Assembly (NCBI RefSeq): GCF_024655635.1
Contig: NZ_JANLGI010000023.1
Location: 1 to 56,178 of the forward strand
Direction of reading: 5' to 3'
DNA from: Allobosea sp. 47.2.35
GTDB lineage: Bacteria > Pseudomonadota > Alphaproteobacteria > Rhizobiales > Beijerinckiaceae
DNA: 56,178 nt
The notes beneath the pieces are model-generated. The model worked only from the letters and a program-made list of their open reading frames with translations, was not told the origin of the DNA and made no database searches. This document shows, in pieces, positions 18,202 to 26,031 of this stretch (positions are counted from its first letter, which is position 1; each line of letters starts with the position of its first letter). A program made the translations under genes and the position numbers.

Positions 18202-18549
18202 TCACGCCTTCGGGGCGGTCGGGACAGCCTTGGCAACGATGCCCTCGAACGGCTTGTAGGCGTCCTTGGCGAGAGCGGTGTAGAGCTCGCCCATCTTGGT
18301 GAGCTGGGCAACGGCGCCCTCGAACGAGGTCTTGATGAAGTCGGCCTGGATCTCCAGGGCCTTGTCGAAGGTCTTCACGCCAGCGAGCTTCTCGAGCGTG
18401 GCGGTGCCGGCCTCGAAGGACTTCTTGGCATAATCGGTGGTCTCGACGGCGATCGCCTGCACGCCCTTCGAGGTGGTGCCGAAAGCCTTCAGAGCGGCGT
18501 CGACGTTGTCCTTGGAAGCCTTCTGGATGGTCTCGAACTGCTGGATCAT
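18202..18549 (-). CDS. Phasin family protein (polyhydroxyalkanoate granule-associated)
   Basis: A 115-aa, almost wholly helical, Ala/Lys-rich protein (QFETIQKASKDNVDAALKAF; TDYAKKSFEAGTATLEKLAGV; ADFIKTSFEGAVAQLTKMGELY). It has the heptad-like amphipathic pattern of phasins, which coat PHA granules and control their size and number. It has no signal peptide. An AGGAG site precedes the ATG by 7 nt. The gene has its own terminator, and its upstream region contains a 10-bp inverted repeat of TGCA type at 18663-18703, likely an operator. Strong monocistronic expression signals fit an abundant structural protein. Confidence 0.9.
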   Translation of the reverse strand: MIQQFETIQKASKDNVDAALKAFGTTSKGVQAIAVETTDYAKKSFEAGTATLEKLAGVKTFDKALEIQADFIKTSFEGAVAQLTKMGELYTALAKDAYKPFEGIVAKAVPTAPKA

Positions 18550-18662
18550 GGGTCGTCTCCTGGCACTCTGCGGTGCCGCCTCAGGTGAATGGGCCAGGAT
18601 GGCCCGATACGCTGCCCCAAGGTCGTGTGAACGTGATCACCACCGGGGACTGCCTGCATATT

Positions 18663-18703
18663 GTGCATTGCAACATGAATGTCAAGAGAACGCTGCAATG
18701 CAC
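18663..18703. promoter_or_regulatory. Candidate PhaR-type operator upstream of the phasin gene
   Basis: GTGCATTGCA (18663-18672) and its exact reverse complement TGCAATGCAC (18694-18703) are separated by 21 bp, 114 bp or more upstream of the phasin start. Each arm is itself a near-palindromic TGCA-rich site. PHA-responsive repressors of the PhaR family bind TGC/GCA-rich palindromes at phasin promoters, so PhaR is the likely reader (inference). The site also lies 143 bp or more upstream of the divergent carboxypeptidase gene. Confidence 0.5.
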
Positions 18704-18845
18704 CAAACGCAGATCGTTCCACTGGCAACCGTTCAAGTTTTAACGGCTCCGTAACCGCAACCGCCTAACCTCTCCAACTGTGTCCCCTGCGCCACGATGA
18801 GCCAGGCGCGGGATCGGCCCATGGTTGTGTGTTCGAGGCGGGTTC

Positions 18846-20492
18846 ATGTTGTCTGGTTGCGTTGGGTTGCGGCGGCCGCGTTTGCGGGCTGTCGCCGGTC
18901 TGATCGGTGTCGTTGCCGTAGCGGCCACGATCGCTTCCTCCCCCGCCGAGGCGCGCAAGCGCCGTCATGCCGGCGGTGGCGGCTACACTCCCCCCTATGC
19001 CGCAATGGTGGTCGATGCGAAGACCGGCCGCACCTTGCATGCGGTCAACGAGGATGCTGCGCGCATCCCGGCCTCGCTGACCAAGGTCATGACGCTCTAC
19101 ATGCTGTTCGAGCAGATGGAGCGCGGCCGCTTCACCATGGATTCCGAGCTCAAGGTCTCGTCCTATGCGGCCTCGCAGCCGCCGACCAAGCTCGGCCTGC
19201 GCGCGGGCTCGACCATCGCGGTCGAGGACGCCATCAAGAGCATGATCACCCTTTCGGCCAACGACTCCTCCGTCGTCGTCGCCGAGAACATCGCCGGCTC
19301 CGAGGAGGCCTTCGCCGAGCAGATGACGCGCAAGGCGCGCTCGCTCGGCATGGGCTCGACCCGGTTCTACAACCCGCACGGCCTGCCGCATTCCCCGCCG
19401 AACCTGACGACGGCGCGCGACCTCACCATTCTCGCCCGCGCCATCCAGGAGCGCTTCCCGAAATACTACCCGCTGTTCTCGATGCGCGCCTTCCAGTACG
19501 GCAGCCGCACGATCCGCGGGCATAACCGCCTGCTCGGCAAGGTCGAGGGCGTGGACGGCATCAAGACCGGCTACACCCGCGCCTCCGGCTTCAACCTGAT
19601 GACCTCGGCCAAGTCGGAAGGCCGCCATGTCGTCTCGATCGTGCTCGGCGGCCGTTCCGGCGCCTCGCGCGACAAGATCATGACGGATCTCGTGCTCGCC
19701 AGCCTGCCGCGCGCCTCGACCAGCGGCCGCTCGTCGGTGATGGTCGCCGAGGCCCCGGAGCCGGAAGAGCGTCCGCGTTCGGTCCAGCAGGCAGCCGCCG
19801 CAGAGCCCGCGCCGATCCCGGTGCCGCGCCCGCGCCAGCAGCCGCAGGTTGAGGAGCAGCCCGCTCTCCCGGCCGCCGCCCGCGCCTATGCCCCGATGCC
19901 GACCACGACGCCGATCGCGCCGCCGCGTCCGATCTCCGTCGGCGCCCAGCCCGTCCAGCTGTCCGGCATGCGCCCGGTCGCCGCGACCACCACGCCGTCG
20001 GCCATGCGCTGGTCGATCGGCGCCCAGCCGGCCGATGCCAAGGTCCTGCGCCCGCCGGCGAATGTCGACGTCACCTCCTCGATCGCCAGGGCGCCCGAGC
20101 CCGTCGCCGAGCCGGTGAAGGTTGCCGAGGCCAAGATCGACGTTCCCGCCGCCCCGGTCGCCCGCAAGGTCGAGGCCGCCCCCGCCAAGGTCCAGGCGCC
20201 GGAGCCCGCTCCTGCGATGTCGCATCAGGCTGCGATCGTCGCCTCCGGCAAATGGGTGATCCAGCTCGGCGCCACCGATGACGAAGGCAAGGCCAAGGAA
20301 ATCCTGGCCCGCGCCAAGGCCAGGGCCTCCGGCTCGCTCGCCAGCGCCTCGGGCTTCACCGAGAAGGTCGCGAAGGGCGGCTCCACCCTCTTCCGCGCCC
20401 GCTTCGCCGGCTTCGACGACTCGAAGGGTGCGCAGAACGCCTGCAACCAGCTGAAGCGCGGCGGCTTCTCCTGCTTCGCCACCCGCAGCTGA
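18846..20492 (+). CDS. D-alanyl-D-alanine carboxypeptidase with C-terminal SPOR domain
   Basis: Periplasmic penicillin-binding protein trimming pentapeptides in peptidoglycan. The N-terminal segment AGLIGVVAVAATIASSPAEA is the signal sequence. The peptidase S11 domain has the three active-site motifs: S77-LTK80, S137-AN139 and K240-TG. After residue ~300 is a ~150-residue Pro/Ala/Val linker. A SPOR domain forms the last ~80 residues (GKWVIQLGATDDEGKAKEIL... FRARFAGFDD), which would target the enzyme to the septum. The ATG at 18846 has a GAGG 7 bp upstream and is preferred over the TTG at 18825. A DD-carboxypeptidase-SPOR fusion is a known rhizobial arrangement. Confidence 0.93.
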   Translation: MLSGCVGLRRPRLRAVAGLIGVVAVAATIASSPAEARKRRHAGGGGYTPPYAAMVVDAKTGRTLHAVNEDAARIPASLTKVMTLYMLFEQMERGRFTMDSELKVSSYAASQPPTKLGLRAGSTIAVEDAIKSMITLSANDSSVVVAENIAGSEEAFAEQMTRKARSLGMGSTRFYNPHGLPHSPPNLTTARDLTILARAIQERFPKYYPLFSMRAFQYGSRTIRGHNRLLGKVEGVDGIKTGYTRASGFNLMTSAKSEGRHVVSIVLGGRSGASRDKIMTDLVLASLPRASTSGRSSVMVAEAPEPEERPRSVQQAAAAEPAPIPVPRPRQQPQVEEQPALPAAARAYAPMPTTTPIAPPRPISVGAQPVQLSGMRPVAATTTPSAMRWSIGAQPADAKVLRPPANVDVTSSIARAPEPVAEPVKVAEAKIDVPAAPVARKVEAAPAKVQAPEPAPAMSHQAAIVASGKWVIQLGATDDEGKAKEILARAKARASGSLASASGFTEKVAKGGSTLFRARFAGFDDSKGAQNACNQLKRGGFSCFATRS

Positions 20493-20550
20493 CCAGGGAC
20501 CCGGGAAAGGAGTTCACGACATGTCGCAGACCCACTCCCCGACCCCTTCG

Positions 20551-21270
20551 CTAGCGCTGCTTCAGAAGGACGTCCTTGGCCTGGTTGACGCGAGCGGCAA
20601 GGCCGCTGGTGCCCCCGGCATCCGGGTGGATGCGCTTCATCAGGGCCCGATGGGCTTCGCGGACCGCCTCCTCGCCCGCCCCCGGCTGAAGCCCCAGGAT
20701 ATCGTAGGCCTCCTGCTGCGTCATCGCGCCCGCGCCCGGCGCGCCGCGCTGCCCCGCGTCGCCATCACGCTGAGCGTCTTCACGCCAGCCGGGCGTCCTG
20801 CGGTCGAGATATGCCTCTAGAAGCCGGGCTCCGTCCGGATCGCGCGTGAGGCAGTCGCGCATCAGCGCGGCAAGCTCGGGCATATCGAGGCTGTCGAGCG
20901 CCCGCCCGGCATAGGGGCCGGCCGTGACGCTGCCGGCCATGCCCCCGCTGTCATGATCCAGCTCCATCTCCAGCAGGACCGACTTGACCTTGGAGGTCGC
21001 GCCCGGCGTCGGACCGGAGCGATCGGCCCAGGGGAAGCGGATGCCGCCCGGCCCGGTCGCGCTCCAGCCGAGCAGCCAGGCGCCGATGCCGCCTAGGAAG
21101 ATGGCCATATCCATCCGGCCGCGCACCATCAACAGCCCGGCGACGCCGAGCGCGGCCACGCCGCCACCGGTCTTCGCCAGTCGCGCCAGAACCTTGGGAT
21201 TGGCCCCGGCGAAGAGCTTCGCCAGCCACCAGATCAGGATCAGCACGGCAACGCCGTAAAGCAGGCTCAC
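20551..21270 (-). CDS. Membrane-anchored J-domain protein
   Basis: A 239-aa protein with two N-terminal membrane helices (LLYGVAVLILIWWLAKLFAG and ALGVAGLLMVRG... AIFLGGIGAWLLGW) and a C-terminal J domain (residues ~183-239: AYDILGLQPGAGEEAVREAHR, with the HPD motif in KRIHPDAGGT). J domains stimulate DnaK ATPase. Membrane J proteins with the domain at the C-terminus resemble Tim14/Pam18 and DjlA-like proteins. It overlaps the VWA gene upstream by 4 nt (ATGA), so the two are coupled. Its role is unknown; recruiting DnaK to the inner membrane is the simple reading. Confidence 0.88.
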   Translation of the reverse strand: MSLLYGVAVLILIWWLAKLFAGANPKVLARLAKTGGGVAALGVAGLLMVRGRMDMAIFLGGIGAWLLGWSATGPGGIRFPWADRSGPTPGATSKVKSVLLEMELDHDSGGMAGSVTAGPYAGRALDSLDMPELAALMRDCLTRDPDGARLLEAYLDRRTPGWREDAQRDGDAGQRGAPGAGAMTQQEAYDILGLQPGAGEEAVREAHRALMKRIHPDAGGTSGLAARVNQAKDVLLKQR

Positions 21271-22007
21271 CGCTGCCCTCCATCCATCGCGGCGATCAGT
21301 CCCTTCACCGCCGGGGTCGATCCCGCCAGTCTGAGCATCGCCCCGCGCCCGCCGGCCGCATAGGCCGCCGCGCCGCGCAGGAGATCGAGCAGGGAAGCCG
21401 GCGCATTCACATCGAACCGGGCATGGGCACCGCCGGTCAAACGCGCGATCGTGGCGAAGGCGCCGCTCGCCGCCGGGTCATGCCCCTCCTGGAAGACGAA
21501 GCCGCGGATGCCGCGCAGGCCAAGCTCGCCGGCGAGTGCCGCCAGCGCATCGACATCCTCTTCCATCGCATCGCCGACATAGACGAAGGCGCGCACCGGC
21601 ACGGCCTTGGCCTCGTCGCGGACATGGCGCAGCACGCGGGCGATCTGGGTCTGGCCGCCCTCGCAAGCGATTCCGCGCATCAGCCCGGTCAGGCGGGCCG
21701 GCTCGCCGACCCAGCCCGAGGCCCTGCACTCACCGATCCCCCGGAAATAGACGAGCTGCACCGCCAGTCCGCCGCTTTGCGATGTGACGTCGAACATCCG
21801 GGCCTGCAGCGAACAGGCGAGGTCCCAGGTTGGCTGCCGGCTCATCGTGGCGTCGAGCGCGAAGACGAGCCGCCCGGCCTGCCCCGTCGCCAATGGTGCG
21901 AGCTGCTTCGCCGCCCCGAGAAAACGGTCGATCTCGCCCGGCTGCGAATGCGTTGCCGGTGCGGTTGTTCCCGCCTTGCCGACGGCCCGATCCTTCTTCT
22001 CGCTCAT
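21267..22007 (-). CDS. VWA-domain protein
   Basis: A 246-aa protein whose first strand, RLVFALDATMSRQPTWD, holds a D-x-T-x-S version of the metal-ion-dependent adhesion site. The predicted alternating beta/alpha pattern (AVQLVYFRG, RAFVYVGDAMEEDVD, GIRGFVFQEGHDP) is that of a von Willebrand A fold. There is no signal peptide or membrane helix, so it is cytosolic. The frame extends to 22523, but the ATG at 22007 (MSEKKDRAVGK) has GAAGGGG in front, and the longer frame is antisense to panC. It lies directly upstream of the J-domain gene (4-nt overlap), suggesting a chaperone-linked pair. Confidence 0.83.
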   Translation of the reverse strand: MSEKKDRAVGKAGTTAPATHSQPGEIDRFLGAAKQLAPLATGQAGRLVFALDATMSRQPTWDLACSLQARMFDVTSQSGGLAVQLVYFRGIGECRASGWVGEPARLTGLMRGIACEGGQTQIARVLRHVRDEAKAVPVRAFVYVGDAMEEDVDALAALAGELGLRGIRGFVFQEGHDPAASGAFATIARLTGGAHARFDVNAPASLLDLLRGAAAYAAGGRGAMLRLAGSTPAVKGLIAAMDGGQR

Positions 22008-22101
22008 CGACCCCTTCGACCCGCCTGAATCATCCCTTTGTCCAAGATATTGGCCATGGCGGCGGCATTTGCTACCCGTGCGGCGAACGGAGGGCGCGCA
22101 A

Positions 22102-22950
22102 GTGACTGGAATCACGGTTTTCGAGACGGTCGCCGCGATGCGCGAAGCCGTCGCCGGCTGGCATGCCGCCGGCGAGAAGGTCGCGCTGGTGCCGACCATG
22201 GGCGCGCTGCACGAGGGCCATATCGCGCTGGTCACAGAGGGCCAGCGCCATGCGAAGCGGGTGATCGTCACGATCTTCGTCAACCCGACGCAGTTCGCGC
22301 CGCATGAGGATTTCAAGAAATATCCGCGCACCTTTGACGACGATTGCGCCAAGCTCGTCGCGGCCGGCGCCGACGCCGTGTTCTTCCCCTCGGTCGAGGA
22401 GATGTACCCGGCCGGCTTCGCGACGCGCGTGCTGCTGCTCGGCCCGGCCGCCGTCGGGTTGGAGGACCGTTTCCGCCCCACGCATTTCGAGGGCGTCGCG
22501 ACGGTCTGCTGCAAGCTCTTCACGCAATCGCGCGCCGATTACGCGATCTTCGGCGAGAAGGACTATCAGCAGCTCAAGGTCGTGACCCGCATGGCGGCCG
22601 ATCTCGATCTCGGCATCAGGATCATCCCGCTGGCGACGATCCGCGAGGCGGACGGCCTCGCTATGTCCTCACGCAACCGCTACCTCTCGGACGAGCACCG
22701 GGCGCTCGCACCGCTGCTCCAGCGCGTGATGCAGGCGCTCGCCGCGCGCATCCGCAACCGCGACGACCTGTTCAAGGCGGTCGCTGACGCGCAGAACGAG
22801 ATCATCGGCGCCGGCTTCGAGCTCGACTATCTCGAAGCGCGCCACGCCGAGACGCTGGCGCCGGTCGCCTCGCTGGCGGACGGCCCGATCCGGCTGATCC
22901 TTGCGGCCCGCATCGGCAGCACGCGGCTGCTTGACAATATTCCGGTGTGA
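22102..22950 (+). CDS. panC: Pantothenate synthetase
   Basis: Joins pantoate and beta-alanine with ATP to make pantothenate, the coenzyme A precursor. Motifs: VPTMGALHEGHIALV (HIGH-type nucleotide site), IFVNPTQF, FGEKDYQQL, and MSSRNRYLS (KMSKS-like). Length (282 aa) is standard. The start is the GTG at 22102, preceded by GGAGGG with a 7-nt spacer; no in-frame ATG lies nearby, and the earlier frame is antisense to the VWA gene. panB is not adjacent. It is divergent from the VWA gene with a 94-bp gap. Confidence 0.96.
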   Translation: MTGITVFETVAAMREAVAGWHAAGEKVALVPTMGALHEGHIALVTEGQRHAKRVIVTIFVNPTQFAPHEDFKKYPRTFDDDCAKLVAAGADAVFFPSVEEMYPAGFATRVLLLGPAAVGLEDRFRPTHFEGVATVCCKLFTQSRADYAIFGEKDYQQLKVVTRMAADLDLGIRIIPLATIREADGLAMSSRNRYLSDEHRALAPLLQRVMQALAARIRNRDDLFKAVADAQNEIIGAGFELDYLEARHAETLAPVASLADGPIRLILAARIGSTRLLDNIPV

Positions 22951-22965
22951 GCCGGAGCCGCTCGC

Positions 22966-23148
22966 TCACCGCATCGCCAGCGTCAAAGCGCGTTTCTTCG
23001 AGGTCTGACGGCGCCCAGCGGCTACGCGCCGCGCAAGCTGAGGGCGGCTCAATCCGGCCAGGCGGCGGCCGTGCATGTCCACGCCATATGTCAGGCGGGC
23101 ATCGAGCCGCTTGGCCAACGAGCGGATGAAAGCAAAGATCCTCAACAT
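22966..23148 (-). CDS. Possible small basic protein, 60 aa
   Basis: A short frame encoding MLRIFAFIRSLAKRLDARL... ending ...KKRALTLAMR. It is strongly basic (about a quarter Arg/Lys) with an amphipathic N-terminal helix, reminiscent of the DUF1127-type small RNA-linked proteins but without their exact signature. There is only a weak ribosome-binding site (GAGTG). It fills the gap between panC and the DUF1489 gene. It could be a chance frame in GC-rich DNA. Confidence 0.4.
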   Translation of the reverse strand: MLRIFAFIRSLAKRLDARLTYGVDMHGRRLAGLSRPQLARRVAAGRRQTSKKRALTLAMR

Positions 23149-23277
23149 GATAGGTCACTCTGATGCGATCCAGCCGGAATGACCGGTTGCGCCAGAGGAT
23201 GTGAGGTCACGCCCATAGGCTATCGATTGGAAGCGATGCCCGCTGGCATTAAAATGTCGTAGGCGAAAGCGGCAGCG

Positions 23278-23715
23278 CTACAGCAGCCCCAGCCCCGCCA
23301 GCTCGCGCCGCAACTCCTCCGGCATCTCGCCGACATCGCCACCATGCTCGGAGAGGTCGCGCGGCGCGTCCTTGACCTGCAGATAGCGCCAGCCCTGGAA
23401 AGGGCGGAACGGCCGCGGCTCGACCGGCACCACCACCGGTTCCATCACCAGATGGCAACGGCCGATGCCCTCGCCATCGGTGAAGGGCCTGATATCGGTG
23501 AGGCGCTGGCGCGCCGAGATCTGGCCCTTGATCACCCAGTAGAGCGAGCCGCCATCGAGGATTTCCTCGATCTTCTTCGGCACCATGCGCGTGGTGTGCA
23601 ATTGCTCGGCCGGCTCGCCGCGGGCGCGGCGCTGCGCCTGACGCTCAGCGATCCAGTCCTCGAGATCGCTGATCGATTCGGCGCCGACGCAGAGCTTGAG
23701 CAGATGAAGGGGCAT
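23278..23715 (-). CDS. DUF1489-family protein
   Basis: A 145-aa conserved alphaproteobacterial protein of unknown function. The start MPLHLLKLCVGAESISDLEDW and the segments TTRMVPKKIEEILDGGSLYWVIKG and RPFQGWRYL are the family pattern I recall. It has no membrane or export signal. It is a stand-alone gene, divergent from the dehydrogenase gene at 23935 across a 219-bp gap in which I see no clear regulatory element. Confidence 0.85.
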   Translation of the reverse strand: MPLHLLKLCVGAESISDLEDWIAERQAQRRARGEPAEQLHTTRMVPKKIEEILDGGSLYWVIKGQISARQRLTDIRPFTDGEGIGRCHLVMEPVVVPVEPRPFRPFQGWRYLQVKDAPRDLSEHGGDVGEMPEELRRELAGLGLL

Positions 23716-23934
23716 GGCCGCAAAATAGGCCTCGGAACGCCAGCCGGCCAGCCTCCCCGCCTATTCTCCACAGCCCGGCGTCAACCGCGCGTCTCCGACA
23801 CGCCGATGATGGGGTGCATATCGAAAATGTCGCCGCAGAAAGGTTTGGCCTGCCCCGGCGCGGCGGTTAGCATGTTCGCCACGACACGCTTCACCGTCAT
23901 GCTCATTTCCTCGACAGGCTACGGACGTTCCATC

Positions 23935-24702
23935 ATGCGCGGACTTGCAGGCAAGGTCATTCTCGTCACCGGTTCCTCGACCGGCATTGGCTTCGCGATG
24001 GCCGAGCGCCTCGTCGCCGAGGGCGCGAAGGTGCTGATCCATGGCCGCGACGCGGCGGAAGTCGATGCGGCCGTCGCGAAGCTCGGCACCGCGACGGCCG
24101 GCGCGACCGGCGATCTCGCCGAGCCCGCGACTGCGCAGGCAATCGTCGATGCCACCGTCGCCGCCTTTGGCCGCATCGACGGGCTCGTCAACAATGCCGG
24201 CATCTATCCGCGCGGCATCCTGGCCGAGACCACCGCCACCTTCTTCGACCATATGTTCGCGATCAATACCCGCGCGCCCCTGCTTTGCGCCGAGGCCGCG
24301 ATCCGCGCCTTCCGCGCCCAAAAATCGCCCGGCGCCATCGTCACCGTCGGCTCGATCAACGCCTATTGCGGCCTCTCGAACCTCACGGTGTATTCGATGT
24401 CGAAGGGCGCGCTGATGACGATGACGCGCAATCTCGCCAACACGCTCGGCCCCGAACGCATCCGTGCCAACCAGCTCAATGTCGGCTGGACCTGGACCGC
24501 CAACGAGGACGCGACGCAGCAGCGCGAGGGCCGCAAGCCCGGCTGGCAGAACCATCTGCCGCTGCGCGACGCCCCGACCGGCCGGATCATGCAGCCGGAG
24601 GAGATCGCCGCCCACACCGCCTTCTGGCTCTCGGAGGACAGCGCGCCGGTCTCCGGCCAGATCTACGAGGCCGAGCAGTTCCCCGTTGTCGGGCGCGGAT
24701 GA
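23935..24702 (+). CDS. Short-chain dehydrogenase/reductase (SDR)
   Basis: A 255-aa classical SDR oxidoreductase. It has a TGSSTGIGFAMAERL cofactor loop, NNAGIYPRG, and the catalytic Ser in VGSINAYCG with Tyr and Lys in VYSMSKGAL. Asp or Arg selectivity after strand 2 reads IHGRDAAEVDA, a pattern often seen in NADP-dependent members. The C-terminal part has PEEIAAHTAFWLSEDSAPVSGQ, typical of the family. Its stop overlaps the start of the kinase gene (ATGA at 24699-24702), so the two are coupled and may serve one pathway, perhaps sugar or aminoglycoside-like polyol metabolism (inference). Confidence 0.9.
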   Translation: MRGLAGKVILVTGSSTGIGFAMAERLVAEGAKVLIHGRDAAEVDAAVAKLGTATAGATGDLAEPATAQAIVDATVAAFGRIDGLVNNAGIYPRGILAETTATFFDHMFAINTRAPLLCAEAAIRAFRAQKSPGAIVTVGSINAYCGLSNLTVYSMSKGALMTMTRNLANTLGPERIRANQLNVGWTWTANEDATQQREGRKPGWQNHLPLRDAPTGRIMQPEEIAAHTAFWLSEDSAPVSGQIYEAEQFPVVGRG

Positions 24703-25547
24703 GCGGGATTTCCGGAGACGTCTTCCAGCCCTGGCTTACCCGCTGGGGTCTCGTCGTGGACGGCGAGCCGATCAGGACCCATGCCAGCCACCTGCTGCCC
24801 GTCCTGCAAGGCGGCGCGCCGGCCGTGCTCAAGCTGCCCGAGGTCGAGGACGAGCGTCGTGGCTACCTGCCGCTGGAATACTGGAACGGCGACGGCGCCG
24901 CCCGCCTGCTCGCCCGCAGCGAAAACGGCGAGGCGATGCTGATCGAGCGCGCTACCGGCCACCGCTCACTCGCCGCCATGGCGCGCAGCGGCGACAAGGG
25001 CGACGACGACGCCACCGCCGTCCTCTGCGACGCCATCGCAGGTCTACAGAAGCCGCGCGGCCCGGCTCCCAACGGGCTGATCCCGCTCGACACCTGGTTC
25101 AAGGACCTGTTTCCGGCGGCGGGAAAGCATGGCGACCTGCTCATCCACGCCGCAGCAGAGGCGAGCGCGCTGCTGCCGGTCCAGCAGGAGATCATGCCGC
25201 TCCATGCCGACCTGCATCACGACAATGTCCTCGATTTCGGGGCGCGCGGCTGGCTCGCCATCGATCCGAAATCGGTGATCGGCGACCGCGCCTTTGAATA
25301 CACGATCCTGTTCTGCGACCCCGACCTTGCCGATCCCCAGCCGCCGGTCGCCGTCGCGCCCGGCGCCTTCGAGCGGCGGCTGGAGATCGTGCTGGCGAAA
25401 TCGGGGCTGGAGCGAAAGCGCCTGCTGCGCTGGATCGTCGCCTGGTGCGGATTGTCGGCGAGCTGGTTCCTGGAAGACGACGACCCGCTGGCAACGGTCA
25501 ATCTCGCTGTCGCCGAACGGGCGCTTGCCGCATTGGACGCGCCGTAG
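24699..25547 (+). CDS. Aminoglycoside/hydroxyurea-type kinase (APH(6)-like)
   Basis: A 282-aa kinase-fold protein. The catalytic loop is MPLHADLHHDNVL (Asp and Asn) and the metal loop is WLAIDPKSVIGDRAFE. An N-terminal lysine strand (GAPAVLKLPEVED) and ERATGHRSLAAM complete the pattern. It resembles the streptomycin 6-kinase/hydroxyurea phosphotransferase family. Chromosomal members are often of unknown physiological substrate, and resistance should not be assumed. It overlaps the SDR gene by 4 nt. Confidence 0.87.
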   Translation: MSGISGDVFQPWLTRWGLVVDGEPIRTHASHLLPVLQGGAPAVLKLPEVEDERRGYLPLEYWNGDGAARLLARSENGEAMLIERATGHRSLAAMARSGDKGDDDATAVLCDAIAGLQKPRGPAPNGLIPLDTWFKDLFPAAGKHGDLLIHAAAEASALLPVQQEIMPLHADLHHDNVLDFGARGWLAIDPKSVIGDRAFEYTILFCDPDLADPQPPVAVAPGAFERRLEIVLAKSGLERKRLLRWIVAWCGLSASWFLEDDDPLATVNLAVAERALAALDAP

Positions 25548-25698
25548 CCGCCGTTCTCGAGTGAACCGAAATCTCAGCAAGCACCCGTAAGCGATTCCCC
25601 TGATTCGACGAATCAACGCCGCGCTCCGAGCTGTTGACGCCCGATACCGTCCCCATATGATGCCGCCACAACGAAGCGTAACGGGCTGGGGAACTTCA

Positions 25699-26019
25699 AT
25701 GCGCGCGGTGATCTTGACTGCCGCGGCTCTGCTGAGTGCCGCTGGCCTGGCGAAAGCTGAAGAAAAGCCTGTTCCGGGAGCCGAGCTTCAGAGGGTTGTC
25801 GTCGGCAAGTCCGTCAGCATCGGTTCCGCATCGGCTCATTACGGCAAGGACGGGCGGTACAGCTTCAACGGCGGCAATTTCGGCAAGTACAAGATCCAGA
25901 ATGGACGCATCTGCGTCGATTTCGACGCAGGCGCGTCGCGCTGCGACAAGATCGTCAAGGATGCCGGTAACTATTACCTGATCGATGGACGCGGCGTACG
26001 CTTCCGGTTCAGGCCCTGA
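25699..26019 (+). CDS. Small exported protein of unknown function
   Basis: A 106-aa protein with signal peptide RAVILTAAALLSAAGLAKA and a ~85-residue mature domain rich in Gly and aromatic residues (HYGKDGRYSFNGGNFGKYKI, then RICVDFDAGASRCDKI with two Cys that could form a disulfide). It resembles the beta-rich small periplasmic proteins found in rhizobia, but I do not recognise a named family. The ATG at 25699 is preferred over 25657 because it gives the signal peptide directly. It is convergent with the carboxylase alpha gene, with only 12 bp between stops. Confidence 0.78.
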   Translation: MRAVILTAAALLSAAGLAKAEEKPVPGAELQRVVVGKSVSIGSASAHYGKDGRYSFNGGNFGKYKIQNGRICVDFDAGASRCDKIVKDAGNYYLIDGRGVRFRFRP

Positions 26020-26031
26020 GAGCCGCCCACC

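Noticed and set aside
20521..20820. Plus-strand 99-codon frame with a good GGAAAGGAG ribosome site just after the DD-carboxypeptidase gene
   Set aside because: It lies antisense to the J-domain gene, which has clear HPD and membrane motifs, and its protein resembles nothing. It might be the remnant of a lost downstream gene start, but I do not annotate it.
24699..25547. Antibiotic resistance function for the APH(6)-like kinase
   Set aside because: The kinase motifs are real, but it is coupled to a chromosomal dehydrogenase and not on a mobile element, so I do not infer resistance.
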